Source of the DNA: Voacanga thouarsii
Lineage: Eukaryota; Streptophyta; Magnoliopsida; Gentianales; Apocynaceae
Direction of reading: 5' to 3'
Assembly: GCA_026120185.1 (NCBI GenBank)
Contig: JANUWF010001660.1
Coordinates: forward strand, 355,001 to 419,000
Length of the DNA: 64,000 nucleotides
Shown here one piece after another: positions 46,920-58,221 of this stretch. The notes beneath the pieces are model-generated. The model made no database searches. It worked only from the letters and a program-made list of their open reading frames with translations, and was not told the DNA's origin. A program made the position numbers and the translations under genes. Within the stretch, counting starts at the first letter, position 1; every line of letters begins with the position of its first letter.

Positions 46920-49900
46920 CCGAAATGGTTGTTTCAACCATGGCTGTTTTTCTTCTTCCTCTTTAGACGAATCAAGCCTCCTAAGCGTGTGGATCTCCTT
47001 GAATCTTCATCAAGATTTTCATCAACCAAGTATTTCTCTTTAACCTTCCCTTTAATTCTAAAATCATGTCTCTTAGATATTGATAGAAAGGATGGAGTAT
47101 GATTGGGGTTTGAGTATATGAAGGAGTTGAGATTGGAGCATGAGGATGTTTTGCCATGGTTAAGTTTTACAATATTTCTTATGGATTGATGTATGTTCTT
47201 CATGTCCTGAGTGAGTTTGGATGTTTAAGCATGATAGATATTATGTCACATTTTGTAAATAGAGTATTATGTTCTTGTTTTCATTTAAGCCATGTATATG
47301 ATTATGCTTAGTAGAGATTTAGCCATGTGATAGTAGACATGGATTTAGGCCTTTATTCATGAATGGAATGGTCTGTTGATTGATGTTGGATTTTATGTTC
47401 ATGATTATTGTTAGCAATAGTAGAATTATGATCATGACCTTGTTGATCCGAAGCTATTTTAATTGACCAACTTTATTATGTTAATTAAAATTGATAGCAT
47501 GATTTCCTTTAAAGATGTCGAAACCCTAGGAAGTTAGATTTGGAATATTAAATGGAATAGTAATATTTCAGCCAAATAAATGATATCTTTTATAATATAT
47601 AAAAAATTATAATAATGATAATAAATAAAAGCCTTTTATATAAATAGTAATGGTAGGGAAAATATTACTCTTATAGGCTATATATTCATAAATACTATTG
47701 AAATTTATTTATTTTCTATTGATCAAAACTTAATAAAATTTATTATTGATTATTTAATTATTTTCTAACTATTAATTATTAATCAAGAGATTAGTAATAA
47801 TTTATTATTTATTTTAAAAAAAATCATCTAGGACTTAGGATTCCTCACTAATTAAACCCTAGTTTATTTATTAATAACAACACTCAAGATTTATATTTGG
47901 ACCTATAACTTATTAGTAATTATTTTACAACCCTTAGTTATTTTCACTTATCAAGCTAGACTTATTTTATAAAAACCTTTATCATCTAGCCTTAAAGCTT
48001 AGGAAATTACGGTCATGATTGTAATAAGTTAAACTAGGATTATTTATGGAAGCGAATATGGCTTGAGTTTAACCATATGGCTTGTGTTTACCCCAGGTGG
48101 GGTTAGGTCAGCTTTGGAAGATTTTGAATTAGCTCAAGCAAAGGATTAGGTAAGCTCCTGCATAAAACTTATTTGATGACAAAAGGTTACTATGACAAGC
48201 CGAACACGAAGTGTATAGACACTCATTTTGTAAAAGCAATTAAGGACTGTTTCCTTTCTTGTTTCAGTTAAACAAATCATTTGAAAATCAACAAGCAGTT
48301 TTGCTCAAACACTAAACTCTTTCTAAAACTAATTTTGACACGAACTTTAGAAACCCTTAATTACTAATAAAGCAATATTTTATCAATTTTCTCTTAAGTG
48401 GGATAATCAACGTTGAGTACTCAATAAAGGTAGTCTAGTATTACTAGTTTTAAAGAGCAGGAGCGAGTCTTGTGGTAGGAAGCCACCTCTAGAAGATAAA
48501 CTCAACTTGGAGAAGCAACAGTACTACTTAGTCATGTCGGTCCGAGCTAGCAAGTTTTAGTCATGTGGACTATGTGTTTCTGGAGTGGACAACCGGTATG
48601 TTTGGGTGTAGAGAAAGAAGAGTATCTTACCCGGTAGGCCGTACACCTACCTTTTGTCAGTCTGCACAAAGTGTGGCATTCTGATCGTTATATGGTCATG
48701 GGGCCCAACGTGTGGTAACCCATGGCTACCCTTTGAGTGGCTCTATTTATTGTGCACTTGTATGGTTTGAAAAGAGAAAAATACCACTCTTTATTTTAAA
48801 CCTTATTTCTTGCTTGCCAGCACCCTCTCTTATGTAATTTTTTTACAACCTGCATTCATGAACTGTTTTACCTGAAACACTCAAAGCACACACGGGCTTA
48901 CTGAGATTTTTATCTCATCACCTTTATACCATGTTTTCAGGTCGATCCTGCTATGGAGATGAGTAGTTAGTTTGTTGTCTACATTGAAGACATTGTGTTA
49001 TTTATTTTATGTATTATTTTGAGAGATGATTGTAAATAATTTATTTTGGGTTTGTTCTTGAATTTTGGGTTGTAATAAGTTTAAATTTTAAGGTATTGTT
49101 TTATTTTCGTTTGTGTGACCTAGTTATAAAGACCCATTATCCTTTGGATAAGGCGACATCTCCGGCCCTGATGGGCCTAGGTTGTGGGGTGTTACAGTAA
49201 TAAAGGGTTGTACCCTATCTTTATACCTTGAGATGATGTATTTTTCTTAAATCTATGATTTTTACTCTATGATAATTGGTTATTTGTGCTTATTGTGTTA
49301 TTTTGGTTGTGTGGGTTTTAATTGATTTTTATCAATTAGTTGTTCTTCCTTAATGATTTCGAGAGATACGGTTAAGGTTTGAACATCTACTTAGCTAATT
49401 TAATGTTTTCCATCTTCAATTAACTTAAGAGGGAGGTTGTGGATTAAGGCTAATAACAAATGGATTCATGAAATTGTATAGAGATAGTGACTTTGTGGCT
49501 TTTGGATGATTTGGGATTGTGAATGGTATTTAATTCCTCCTTAGGTTTGCTTGATTAGGTAGAGATACTGATTAATCGAATTTAGGGATTGGGGATCTCA
49601 TAACTCGAGAGAGAGTGAGATTGATATTTGACTCATTCTAGTGCCTAGAGTTAGAATTTATGGGGCCAAAGGGTACTTATCCTTGAGATGTTCAATGGGC
49701 GAATTCTCTTTGTTACATGGCCTTTCTATCTTTCTAATTCCTTGATAAATTGTGACTCTTCTTTGAGTGAGAACATACTAGGTTTCCTAGTGTACTGTAA
49801 TTATATGTACTTCACATATTTAATTAGCTATACAATGAGATTAGAGCAAAGTAGTAACAATTGCTAAGTTCCTGTGGATTTGATACTTGCTATTCCATAT

Positions 49901-50016
49901 ACTATGCGATAGGTATACTTGCCCATATGTGTGGTTTTAGTGCTTAGCATTTTAAATTTTAAATTTGAATTTTGTGATTATTTATACTATTTCCAATGCA
50001 TGTAAAACACACATCA

Positions 50017-50040
50017 ATTTTTTTAGCACCGTTACTGGAG
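50017..50040 (+). other. Primer-binding site of element D (tRNA-Asp type)
   Basis: Plus strand atttttttagcaccgttac then tggaga, a decayed TGGCGCCGTTGCCGGGGA directly after the D LTR. Confidence 0.7.
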
Positions 50041-50305
50041 ATTGGTAATATCATGAAAAACTTGAGTCTTGTTGATTTAGCTATGTACATACTTGTGAAT
50101 ATTACTAATTCTTTTATGTAAATATTTATCTCTATTTTTGCACATAATACTAACCATTATTTGTATTTTGATTTCTTTTCCTTTTATACCTTGCTTGAAT
50201 GTTGTTTTAATTCTTTATTTTTTAGTCATTGAGATAAATAAATTGTTTTAGGATCCAATGTATTGTATCATTATTTTTGATATTATTGTACGTTGCTATC
50301 TTGAG

Positions 50306-50340
<35 letters not shown>

Positions 50341-50953
50341 GATTATTTGGATTTAAGTTTTGTTCTTGTATATAGCCTTGTTATTGTCTATTATTTTTTT
50401 TTTTATTGTTGTTGGGGAATATTATATTTGTTGTTGCGCTAGTTTGTAGGATGAAAATGTTGTTGTAAATGGCTACCAATTGAGGGTATCTTATTGTATA
50501 ATGAGTATTGTGGTTGTTCATTGTATAGTAGGATTTAGTTCATTATTGTTGTAATGGTGTTGGATATTCTTGAAATTTGGTTGATGTTGAATATTTTGTT
50601 GGGAAATTGTTGTTGTTGTTGTTGTGGTGTTTCTCTTTTATCCTTGGGTTGATATTTTTGGTGTTGTTGTTGTACTATATATATATATGCATTGGAGGCT
50701 GAAAATTTGATTGTAGTAGTGGTGAATAAGTTGAGGAGTGGATTGGAGTGTGTAGTTGATATTATATTTTTGCGAACTATTGATTTTTATTTGGGAATTT
50801 TGTTAAGATCTTGTAATATTTTATATAGCTGTGATTTTAGTGTTGAGGTTAATTGTCTATTATTTGGGAGACCTTTTTGTATTATTTGAAGGTTGTAGTA
50901 CTAATTGATTGGTGGATATTGTAGTAATATTCTCTTATTGTATGGAAGGACCC

Positions 50954-50993
<40 letters not shown>

Positions 50994-51051
50994 TTCTAGT
51001 GCTTTGTATATTAGTATTGTGTTGCATATATTGGATAATTATTGATGTTGA

Positions 51052-51091
<40 letters not shown>

Positions 51092-52854
51092 TTGATTTAC
51101 TGCATCCTTAGTGAAAAGATTAGGTTGTTCATTTGTTTTGTGGCTTTGTTGTATGGGTATTAGTGTAGTTCTTGGTACTAATGTGTATCTTGGTATTATT
51201 TATATTAGTTGATTTTATGGCTTGTTAATAATATTTATGTACATATATTAGTATGTGATGGTTTGTGTTGTTATTGGTATTGATATTAATGAATTTTTAT
51301 ATCAACTCCTTGTATCCTTTATATTATTTTTGCTTTTGAATTATATTCTTGGTCTATTATTTTGTTTGTATTCCTTTTGTTACTATCTTTTTAGCCTTGT
51401 TATGATGTTGTATTTTTCTTTATTTTTGTAGGATGATATATTTTCTTCTTTTGGACTACCATCCTTTTCCTTTCCCTCCTATGACACAATTAAGCTTCAA
51501 GATGCTTGGGGGGGGGGGGGGGGTATTTATTTACCTTCTTTTCCCTTTTATTTCTTTTAGTCCCATTGAAAATGCTTATATTATTTGATTTGTGGCCAAT
51601 GAGGACATTGTCTAATTTATGTATGGGGGAGATGTTGAATAATATTTTCTTTACAAATTTATATTATTTATTCTGAAAATTTTCTTATTTTTGGGCTAAA
51701 TTTCTTATTTTTACATTTTGGCTAAAATGTTTTCAATTTTTTTTGAATTGTTGGGTTAGTTTTCAAGGCTTGTTGGTATATGTGTTGATATGTGTTAGTT
51801 TGGTGGAGTTATTATTTATCTTTTTGCTTGGAAATTCTCTTAAGACTTTTCTAGGAAAGTTATTTTTATGTACATTTATATATTGGGTATGATATAGGCT
51901 AAGTTTGGAGAAGTAAGTTGATCTTGTTTATGCCTTTAAAAATGTTTGTGAATCTTGATTCTTTGGGAATGGATGAAAACATAGTGATGAAATATAGAGT
52001 GTAGAGCATTGACTTATCTTAGTTTCGTGGCAATTCCCATTCATTCATTCATTCATTTGTTTTGTATGTTGTATTATTGAAATTTTCGTTTATTTATTGT
52101 AATTTTCAATAAAAAGGAAAATAGGAGCAAGAGATAGGTTGCCTAATGCACCTATCGAAGTGAGGGGAAAAAAGACTTTAGAAATGCAAAATGCATTTCC
52201 TATGACAAAAAACGTGTAATGAAAAAGAAAAGAAAAGAAAAAAAAAACGTAATGGATGCAAAAAAGCATTTAAATTAAAATCACTATAAATGCATTCCCT
52301 TTATAGAAAGAAAAATGATGAAAAAAAATAAGAGGCTCCTACTTTGCCAATTCAAATTAAAATGTATTGTTGTATTGTTGTATCCAACTATAAAGTATTA
52401 TTGTAATGTGTTGTACATTTGTAATGTATGCACAAGGGGTAAGCCACGAGACTTGAGTGAGTCGTTTGATCCTATCTCATATGAATCACTTTATTTGAAT
52501 TCTTGATTAGAGAAGTTGAGTGGATCACATTTGTTTGGCATAAGCTTGTTTAATTGAACTTTGAGGTTCTTAGTTGTGTCTAGCTTAATATAAGGGTATA
52601 CATGGGATTAACTTAGATATATTGGTGTTGAGATGAATTCTAAAGTAGAGGAAGAAATAATTTCTTTACCATTTTGACCTTATTGCATATATGCTAAGTT
52701 GTCCTTAATAGTTCACCTCGAATGCTATGTAGAAATTTTTTATTGTACTTGTAAATTAGTCATTCTTTGCCCAAGTGAATAAATGTATTTTATGTAATTA
52801 TTTGTACACTGGTTAAGTTGTGAATAAATGTAAGATGCTTGATTTGTACATTAG
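50041..52854 (+). other. T-rich internal region of element D
   Basis: No coding sequence recognised; reading frames are low-complexity and Leu/Ile/Val-rich because the strand is T/G-rich. Simple repeats: (TA)n about 50311-50336, (TTG)n about 50611-50626, (GT)n about 50957-50988, (TA)n about 51059-51085, and a run of 16 G at 51508-51523. At 51594-51634 the plus strand reads ccaatgaggacattgtcta then a degraded atgtatgggggag: the recurrent polypurine-like motif. The following 1.2 kb to 52854 corresponds in position to the F and M regions before the 3' LTR. Confidence 0.55.
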
Positions 52855-54210
52855 TGATAGGGGCTAAAATTACCATTATTTTACTAATTATTTGAGGTTG
52901 TTTTGAGATAGTTTTGTTGTAATAACTACGCATATTCCTTCCTATTTGACATTTTGTTTGTAAAAAGTGTTTTTGACGATTTTGTGCAAATTTGAGTAGA
53001 TTTCGAGCAAAAAGTGAAAGATTCCATAGTGGACCTGGTGCCAGGTCCAGATAATGCACTAGGCGCTAGATCTGCTCTGGAAAAGAAGAAATTGAGGACA
53101 AAAATAGATTGGACCCGGTGCTAGGTGGGTCGAATAGACCTGACACAAGGTCCACTTTGTCTAGAGGCAGTTGTGCGCGAATTTGGTATTTTTTGAATTC
53201 TATTCGGACTAGACTTCTCAAGTAATGAATTTTACTATCAAGAAGGCATATAAATACACGAAAAATACAAGAGAAAGGTGCGGTTTGAAGAATCCAAGAT
53301 AGCTACTCAATCACTACTCAAAGGAGCATTGTTCAAAGGAGGTTTTCAAGAGAAGAAGAATGGCTTGTATATGAGTTTTAATCTTTTATCCTTTGTTTAC
53401 TTTTCTAGAACAATGATGTGCTTAATGTTTTGATTGTAATTACATATTATTTTGGAGATTATGATTTTGAGTTAATTGAAACTTTTGATCAATTGATTGT
53501 TGTTCTTGGTATTTGATTGCTTGTTTTTCTTACAGAGTTGGTTGATTGATTTTTGTGATTAACTTGTTTGAAAAAGAGGCTGGTAATGACTTCAATTAAT
53601 TAATTTCATATTTGTTATCTCTTAATTTGCTTGAAAAATGGGTTAATTGTTTAGAACATTAGTAATCAAATGTTGGTTAATGATTGCTAAAACATGGATT
53701 TATTGACTAATTTCATGTTTTAAATCACCTAAAATATAGGGGTTTATATGAGGATTGATTTTAATGCATCTTTTGGTTAAATTGGTTGAGATAGAATATG
53801 TTCATTAATTTAACTAGAATCTAGTGATTCCATGGATTGCAAACAAAATGGGTCTATATTAAATCCTTCTGATGCGAAGATGACAATTGATTATGATGAA
53901 TGCTAAGTGATTCAATATTATGTTTTCAAGATAATTATCTAGTTACATGAATTCGCATCCTTGAGTTATATATTTTTATCTTTATTTTTTTTATTTTATT
54001 CTCTTTTTATTTTATTGGCTAAACAATAAAGATTTGGGAAAGTTAAGGTGAGAGACTAAGTTCTTGTGGATTCGATTCTTGCTATTCCATATACTATATG
54101 ATGTGTATACTTACCTGTATGTGTAATTTTAGTGGTTGGCATTTTAATTAAAGCTTGATTAATTGTGTAATTTGTTGGTAATATTTTCTACACTAAAAAA
54201 ATATGCATCA
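52855..54210 (+). mobile_element. L2-type LTR in plus orientation
   Basis: 1,356 bp, starts TGATAGGGGCTAAAATTACC, ends ATATGCATCA. It matches the H LTRs and 9858-11308 from end to end. It is followed by only eight bases of primer-site-like sequence (agtttttg, 54211-54218), then by a minus-oriented L2 LTR fragment. The 5-bp flanks (attag and agttt) do not match, so this is not a simple solo LTR. Type 1 cassette at 53031-53156, 176 bp from its start. Confidence 0.8.
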
Positions 54211-54218
54211 AGTTTTTG

Positions 54219-54677
54219 CATAGGATTTTTACCATCCAGAGCAGGCTTGGCGTTGGGTACCTTTGACTCACCTGGTGCCAGGTACATTCTGTTCTTCCTC
54301 TGAATTTTTGCTCTGTTTTTTCTCGCTGGACAGAATGGACTCGATGCCTGGTACACTTGCCCGACTCGGCGCCAGGTCTATTTTGTTTTCCCCCTAAAAG
54401 TTGGCTCAATTTTCCTTGCTTGACCGGAACGGACTCGGCACCTGATCCCTTGGCTAGGCCTGGCACTAGGTCTGTTATGGAATTGTTTACTTTTTGCTCG
54501 AATTTGACTCAAATCTACGTAAATTTTTCAAAAATACTTTTTACTAGCAAAATGTCAAATAGGAAGGAATATGCCTAATTATTATAACAAATGTATTTCA
54601 AAACAACCTCAAATAATTAGGAAAATAATGGTGATTTTAGCCCTTATAAAAAATAATAGTGATTTTAGCCTGTATCA
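54219..54677 (-). repeat. 3' LTR of element M, truncated
   Basis: 459 bp of an L2-type LTR. The minus strand starts TGATACAGGCTAAAATCACT. The first 33 bp or so are repeated (a second ATAAGGGCTAAAATCACCAT follows), a small terminal duplication. Type 1 cassettes at 54238-54478 (cacctggtgccaggtac, actcggcgccaggtcta, actcggcacctgatc). The remaining two thirds of the LTR are missing at the 54211-54218 junction. Confidence 0.8.
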
Positions 54678-54712
54678 TATACTTCCACACTTGAACTTTT
54701 GCTTGTCCTCAA
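54678..54712 (-). other. Polypurine tract of element M
   Basis: Minus strand aggacaagcaaaagttc then aagtgtggaagtata, next to the LTR start. Nearly identical to the H tract at 32170. Confidence 0.75.
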
Positions 54713-55712
54713 GCAAAATACTTTAATCAAGAAAATCATCAAGAAAACACAAGTTCTTACTTCTTAAAAAGTTTTGTTTACATAGCAAGGATTATAACTT
54801 TCCTTCAAATTTTGGATAAAACTTTTGTCATTCATACTTTTTGAAAACAATTCAAACTTTGAAATATTTGACAAGATATCACAAAAATCTTGAAGTCCAA
54901 TTGATCCAATGTATACCTTAGTCTAAGAAAATTATTTCATCCTTCAAATTAAAATATAGATAACATGAATCACATAAGTCAAGCCATCTACCAACTCAAG
55001 CGTTATAAATCCAAAAATTTGCCCAACTTAAGTCATGATGTAAGGAAAGAACTCTAATTTTTTTTTCTAATGACTTAGGGAATTAATAGCCTCAAGTTTC
55101 TGGATTTCTCTTCACACACCGTATTGGCCCCCTTTTAGTCATCACTCATCATATTTCAACATCTTTCCTTTCTTACTCTCTTGGGAATTTATAGCCTTAA
55201 GAAAGTTGATTTCTCTTCACTATTCATATTGACCCCCATAATCAAGCAAAAGCCATTTTTTTTTTTTCATCTTCAAAGAGGAAACAACCAACTCATTTTT
55301 TCAAATTTTCAACTCATAGGAATCTGCTACAATTTTCCACAATCTTTCTTCTCGTAGAAAGTTTTTTCAACTCACATTCTTCATCATAACTCAAAGCTAA
55401 GCAAAATTTAAACTCATAATACAAGAGTTAGCCAATAAACTTTCCCCACATTTATCATATCCTCCATTTTTAAACTAGATGAGTCAAATGCTATTCAACC
55501 ACTAATGCATAAACAAGATTAATTAAAATTCGTAAGTCTTAAAAAATATCCTATCAATAAACCAATTTCACAAAAATAAATCCACCAAATGAATGACAAA
55601 AAATTATATCCAATTAAGAAAAACAATTACAACCTTACTTTAAATAATGAAAACCATTGAAATTTTGAAAAATTTTCACACAAATGATATGGAAAAATAT
55701 TTCTTCAACCTC
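54713..55712 (-). other. M region between its two polypurine-like tracts
   Basis: AT-rich; shares phrases such as attaatagcctcaag and gtattggcccccttttag with the H region at 32570-32640. No coding sequence seen. Confidence 0.5.
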
Positions 55713-55775
55713 ATTCCCCCCCCCCACACACACACACACACATAAATTGGACATTGTCCTCAATGGCCAAAGATA
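55713..55775 (-). other. Second polypurine-like tract of element M with (CA)n
   Basis: Plus strand: ten C, then (CA)12, then taaattggacattgtcc and tcaatggcc. On the minus strand this is ggacaatgtccaattta followed by an expanded (TG)n and a G10 run, in the same order as the motif in F, H and D. Confidence 0.7.
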
Positions 55776-57827
55776 TAATAATAAAAGTATAGCTAAGAAG
55801 ACCAAAATTAGTAAAGAGGAAAGAGAAATAGAGAAGAAAATACTTCCATTACATCGTAGGTGCCACCATGTTTGAATCCACTACAAGGAGTAGTCATTAG
55901 AAAAGTTACAAGAGTACCTACTTAAAAAGAAACAAAACAAAGTAAAACATAAATCTAGAAAAAGAACCAAAAAAATAAAATAAACGAAAAGATACCTAAA
56001 AGCTAATAAAGGTCATTAAAATTCAAAAGAAAAGAAATAGCAGAAAATAAAATAAGATACAAAGGTAGAGAGTAAGTCGAGAGTCTTTCTCATCATCGTC
56101 ATCAGTGTCAGCTACGCGACTTGAAGATGCACTAGTAGATTATTGGATCAAAGTGGCCAACTTTTGATCTTGAATATCTTGGTAGTGACGAATGTCTGCA
56201 ATGGAGTCGCAAAGCTGGAGAAGGATGGTCATTTGGCTCTCCAATTAAGCATCCACCCGTGCCTCAAAATCAGTATGCAAATGAGAACTAGTGGCACGAG
56301 GGTCAGCTCTAGTAGATGGCTCCTTTTTCTCCTCCTCGTCAGGGGGAAGCTCCTCCATCCTGGGGTGATGTACTTCAAAAGGCTTCTTCTACTGCTTTTC
56401 CCTTTCATTATAGTGATTCTCACACTGAACCAAAGTATTCTCAGTCACTAGGTCTCGGTTAGTTGTAGGCTCACTTAACTTTTCATCCTTCCTTACTCCA
56501 AAATTTCTTAGAATACGCATAATAAGCAAAGGGAATTTGAGGGCTTGGGTAAATATACCAGAGTAAACAACCTCTCGCATAGATTAAATAATAATTGGGG
56601 TAAAGGGAATAGGCTTACTCTTCCTCATCTTATCCAGAATGTAAAGATCAAGGACCGTAGACTCATTGAAGCCACTAGCCTTAGGATAGATGTTGAAAGC
56701 AAAGATATAGACTATGGCATGCCATTAAACCTCAAGGTCATTATTTCAGTAGTAACAATTTTAACCTATTTACCCTTTTCTCCACATGTTAAAACTAGCC
56801 CTTACAACACTCACATCCCATGTAGGCTCAGAAATCACCTTTTGGTTATTATAGTCTACAACAATCCATTGCCCTTCATCAAGGACTGCCAAAATCGAAG
56901 CTAGTCTAGTCCTTTTAAACTTAATCAGAACCCCTTTTACCTTGGTAGAGATGGCCTAGAGGTTGTTTTTCTTTTTGTCTTTCATGTTGGCACAAAACTT
57001 TCTCATGTGCACGGGACAGTAAGCACCCTCCATTCTAATGATAGGCACCCACTCCAACCGTTTAAATACTACTAGAAAATGGGCAATCAGCCATGGAAAT
57101 TAGCTACAGAAACTGGCGTAGGAGATCACTCATGAATTAGCCACAGATCAACCACATAAATTTTTAAAAAATTGTGAATATATTGATCAAAGATTTTCGT
57201 AGCTGATTCGTAGGAGATCAACCACGAAAAATATCCGTGGCTGATTTGTGGCTGATCACCTACAAATCAGCCGCAAAAAATTTGAAAAATTTTGATTATA
57301 TATTGGTAAAAGATTTTCGCGGCTTATTCATAGGTGATCACCTACAAAAATATCTGTGGCTGATTTGTGACTGATCACCTACGAATCAGCCATAAAAATA
57401 AAATAAAAAATTAATTATATATTGATAAAAGATTTTCGTAGCTTATTCATAAGTGATTAGCCACGAAAATATACGTGGTTGATTTGTGGGTGAATCAACC
57501 ACGAATTAACTACGGATATTTTCGTGGCTGATATCCTATGAATCAGCCATAAAGCTCTTTTATCAATATATAATCACATTTTTTGTAAAAAAAATTTCGT
57601 GGCTTATTCATAGGTGATCAGCCATGGATATTTTTCGTGGCTGATCTCCTATGAATCAGCTAAAAAAATATTTCATCAATATATATTTATAAATAAATAT
57701 TTAAAAATATTTATATATAGATTAATATTTATTTATATATAACTATTTATATATAAATATATAAAAATATTTTTAAATATAAATATAAATATATATAAAT
57801 AAAATACATATTTATTTTATATGTATT

Positions 57828-57898
57828 TATATATATATATATATATATATATGACACACACACACACACACACATACATACACACACACACACACATA
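57828..57898. repeat. (TA)n/(CA)n compound microsatellite
   Basis: (TA)n at about 57828-57852 followed by (CA)n with two cata interruptions to 57898, in the CACTA element. Confidence 0.95.
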
Positions 57899-58148
57899 TC
57901 AATAAATACATATATATTGTTTATATATATATGTTTATATCTGTAAAAATCATTTAATAAAAATAGTAAAATAATTAACAGTATATTAACTTTGAGTTAT
58001 ATAACTATACAAAATAATTTATTATATTGAATAATATGGTTTCATACTAAATTTAATATGATTGTTGTATTTTTTAATAGTATTAACATTAAAAAAAAAA
58101 TACAAAATGAATGTTTAGAATAGCTTAAATAAATAAAAAAAAGAGATA

Positions 58149-58221
58149 TGTCCAAGCAATTGGACTTGACCCCGTGGTTAAGTCTCAACCTCTGATATGG
58201 GAGGTCTTGGTTTCAACTCTC
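58149..58221 (+). other. tRNA-like sequence in the CACTA element
   Basis: gacttgaccccgtggttaag (A-box-like gtggttaag) and ggtcttggtttcaactctc (B-box-like ggtttcaactc) about 40 bases apart. No convincing acceptor stem. It may be a decayed tRNA-derived SINE head. Confidence 0.35.

Larger units (their letters stand above)
44988..49196 (-). mobile_element. Solo LTR B, Tekay/Del-like, in the D LTR
   Basis: 4,209 bp. The minus strand begins TGTAACACCCCACAACCTAG and ends GGGGTTTCA. Exact TSD GTAAT (44983-44987 and 49197-49201). It shares the 5' blocks (ggcgacatc, cacacgggcttactgag, aacgtgtggtaac) with LTRs A and G. The stretch 45500-46900 resembles the leader-like part of G (attttcagcc phrases), and 47500-48000 is very AT-rich. 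No convincing coding sequence. Confidence 0.9.
44490..50016 (+). repeat. 5' LTR of element D, interrupted by solo LTR B
   Basis: Pieces 44490-44987 and 49202-50016, about 1,313 bp in total. Starts TGATAAGGGCTCATCACG, ends AAAACACACATCA. It matches the F LTR (reverse) along both pieces, e.g. ttttctagtatttt near the start and aaagggttgta after B. A short type 3 cassette lies at 44690-44757 (ggccgcccagttgggccacc). Confidence 0.85.
44490..52854 (+). mobile_element. Element D: L1-type retrotransposon, opposite strand, truncated
   Basis: Plus orientation, inserted in the F 5' LTR (left flank AAGCA). It has a 5' LTR (44490-50016, interrupted by solo LTR B), a tRNA-Asp-type primer site (50017-50040), a T-rich internal region and a polypurine-like tract (51594-51634). 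Its 3' LTR is missing: at 52855 an L2-type LTR begins. No gag, ORF2 or pol could be read. Confidence 0.72.

Noticed and set aside
52855..54210. Interpretation as the 3' LTR of element D
   Set aside because: It starts TGATAGGGGCTAAAAT (L2), whereas the D 5' LTR starts TGATAAGGGCTCATC (L1), and no polypurine tract precedes it.
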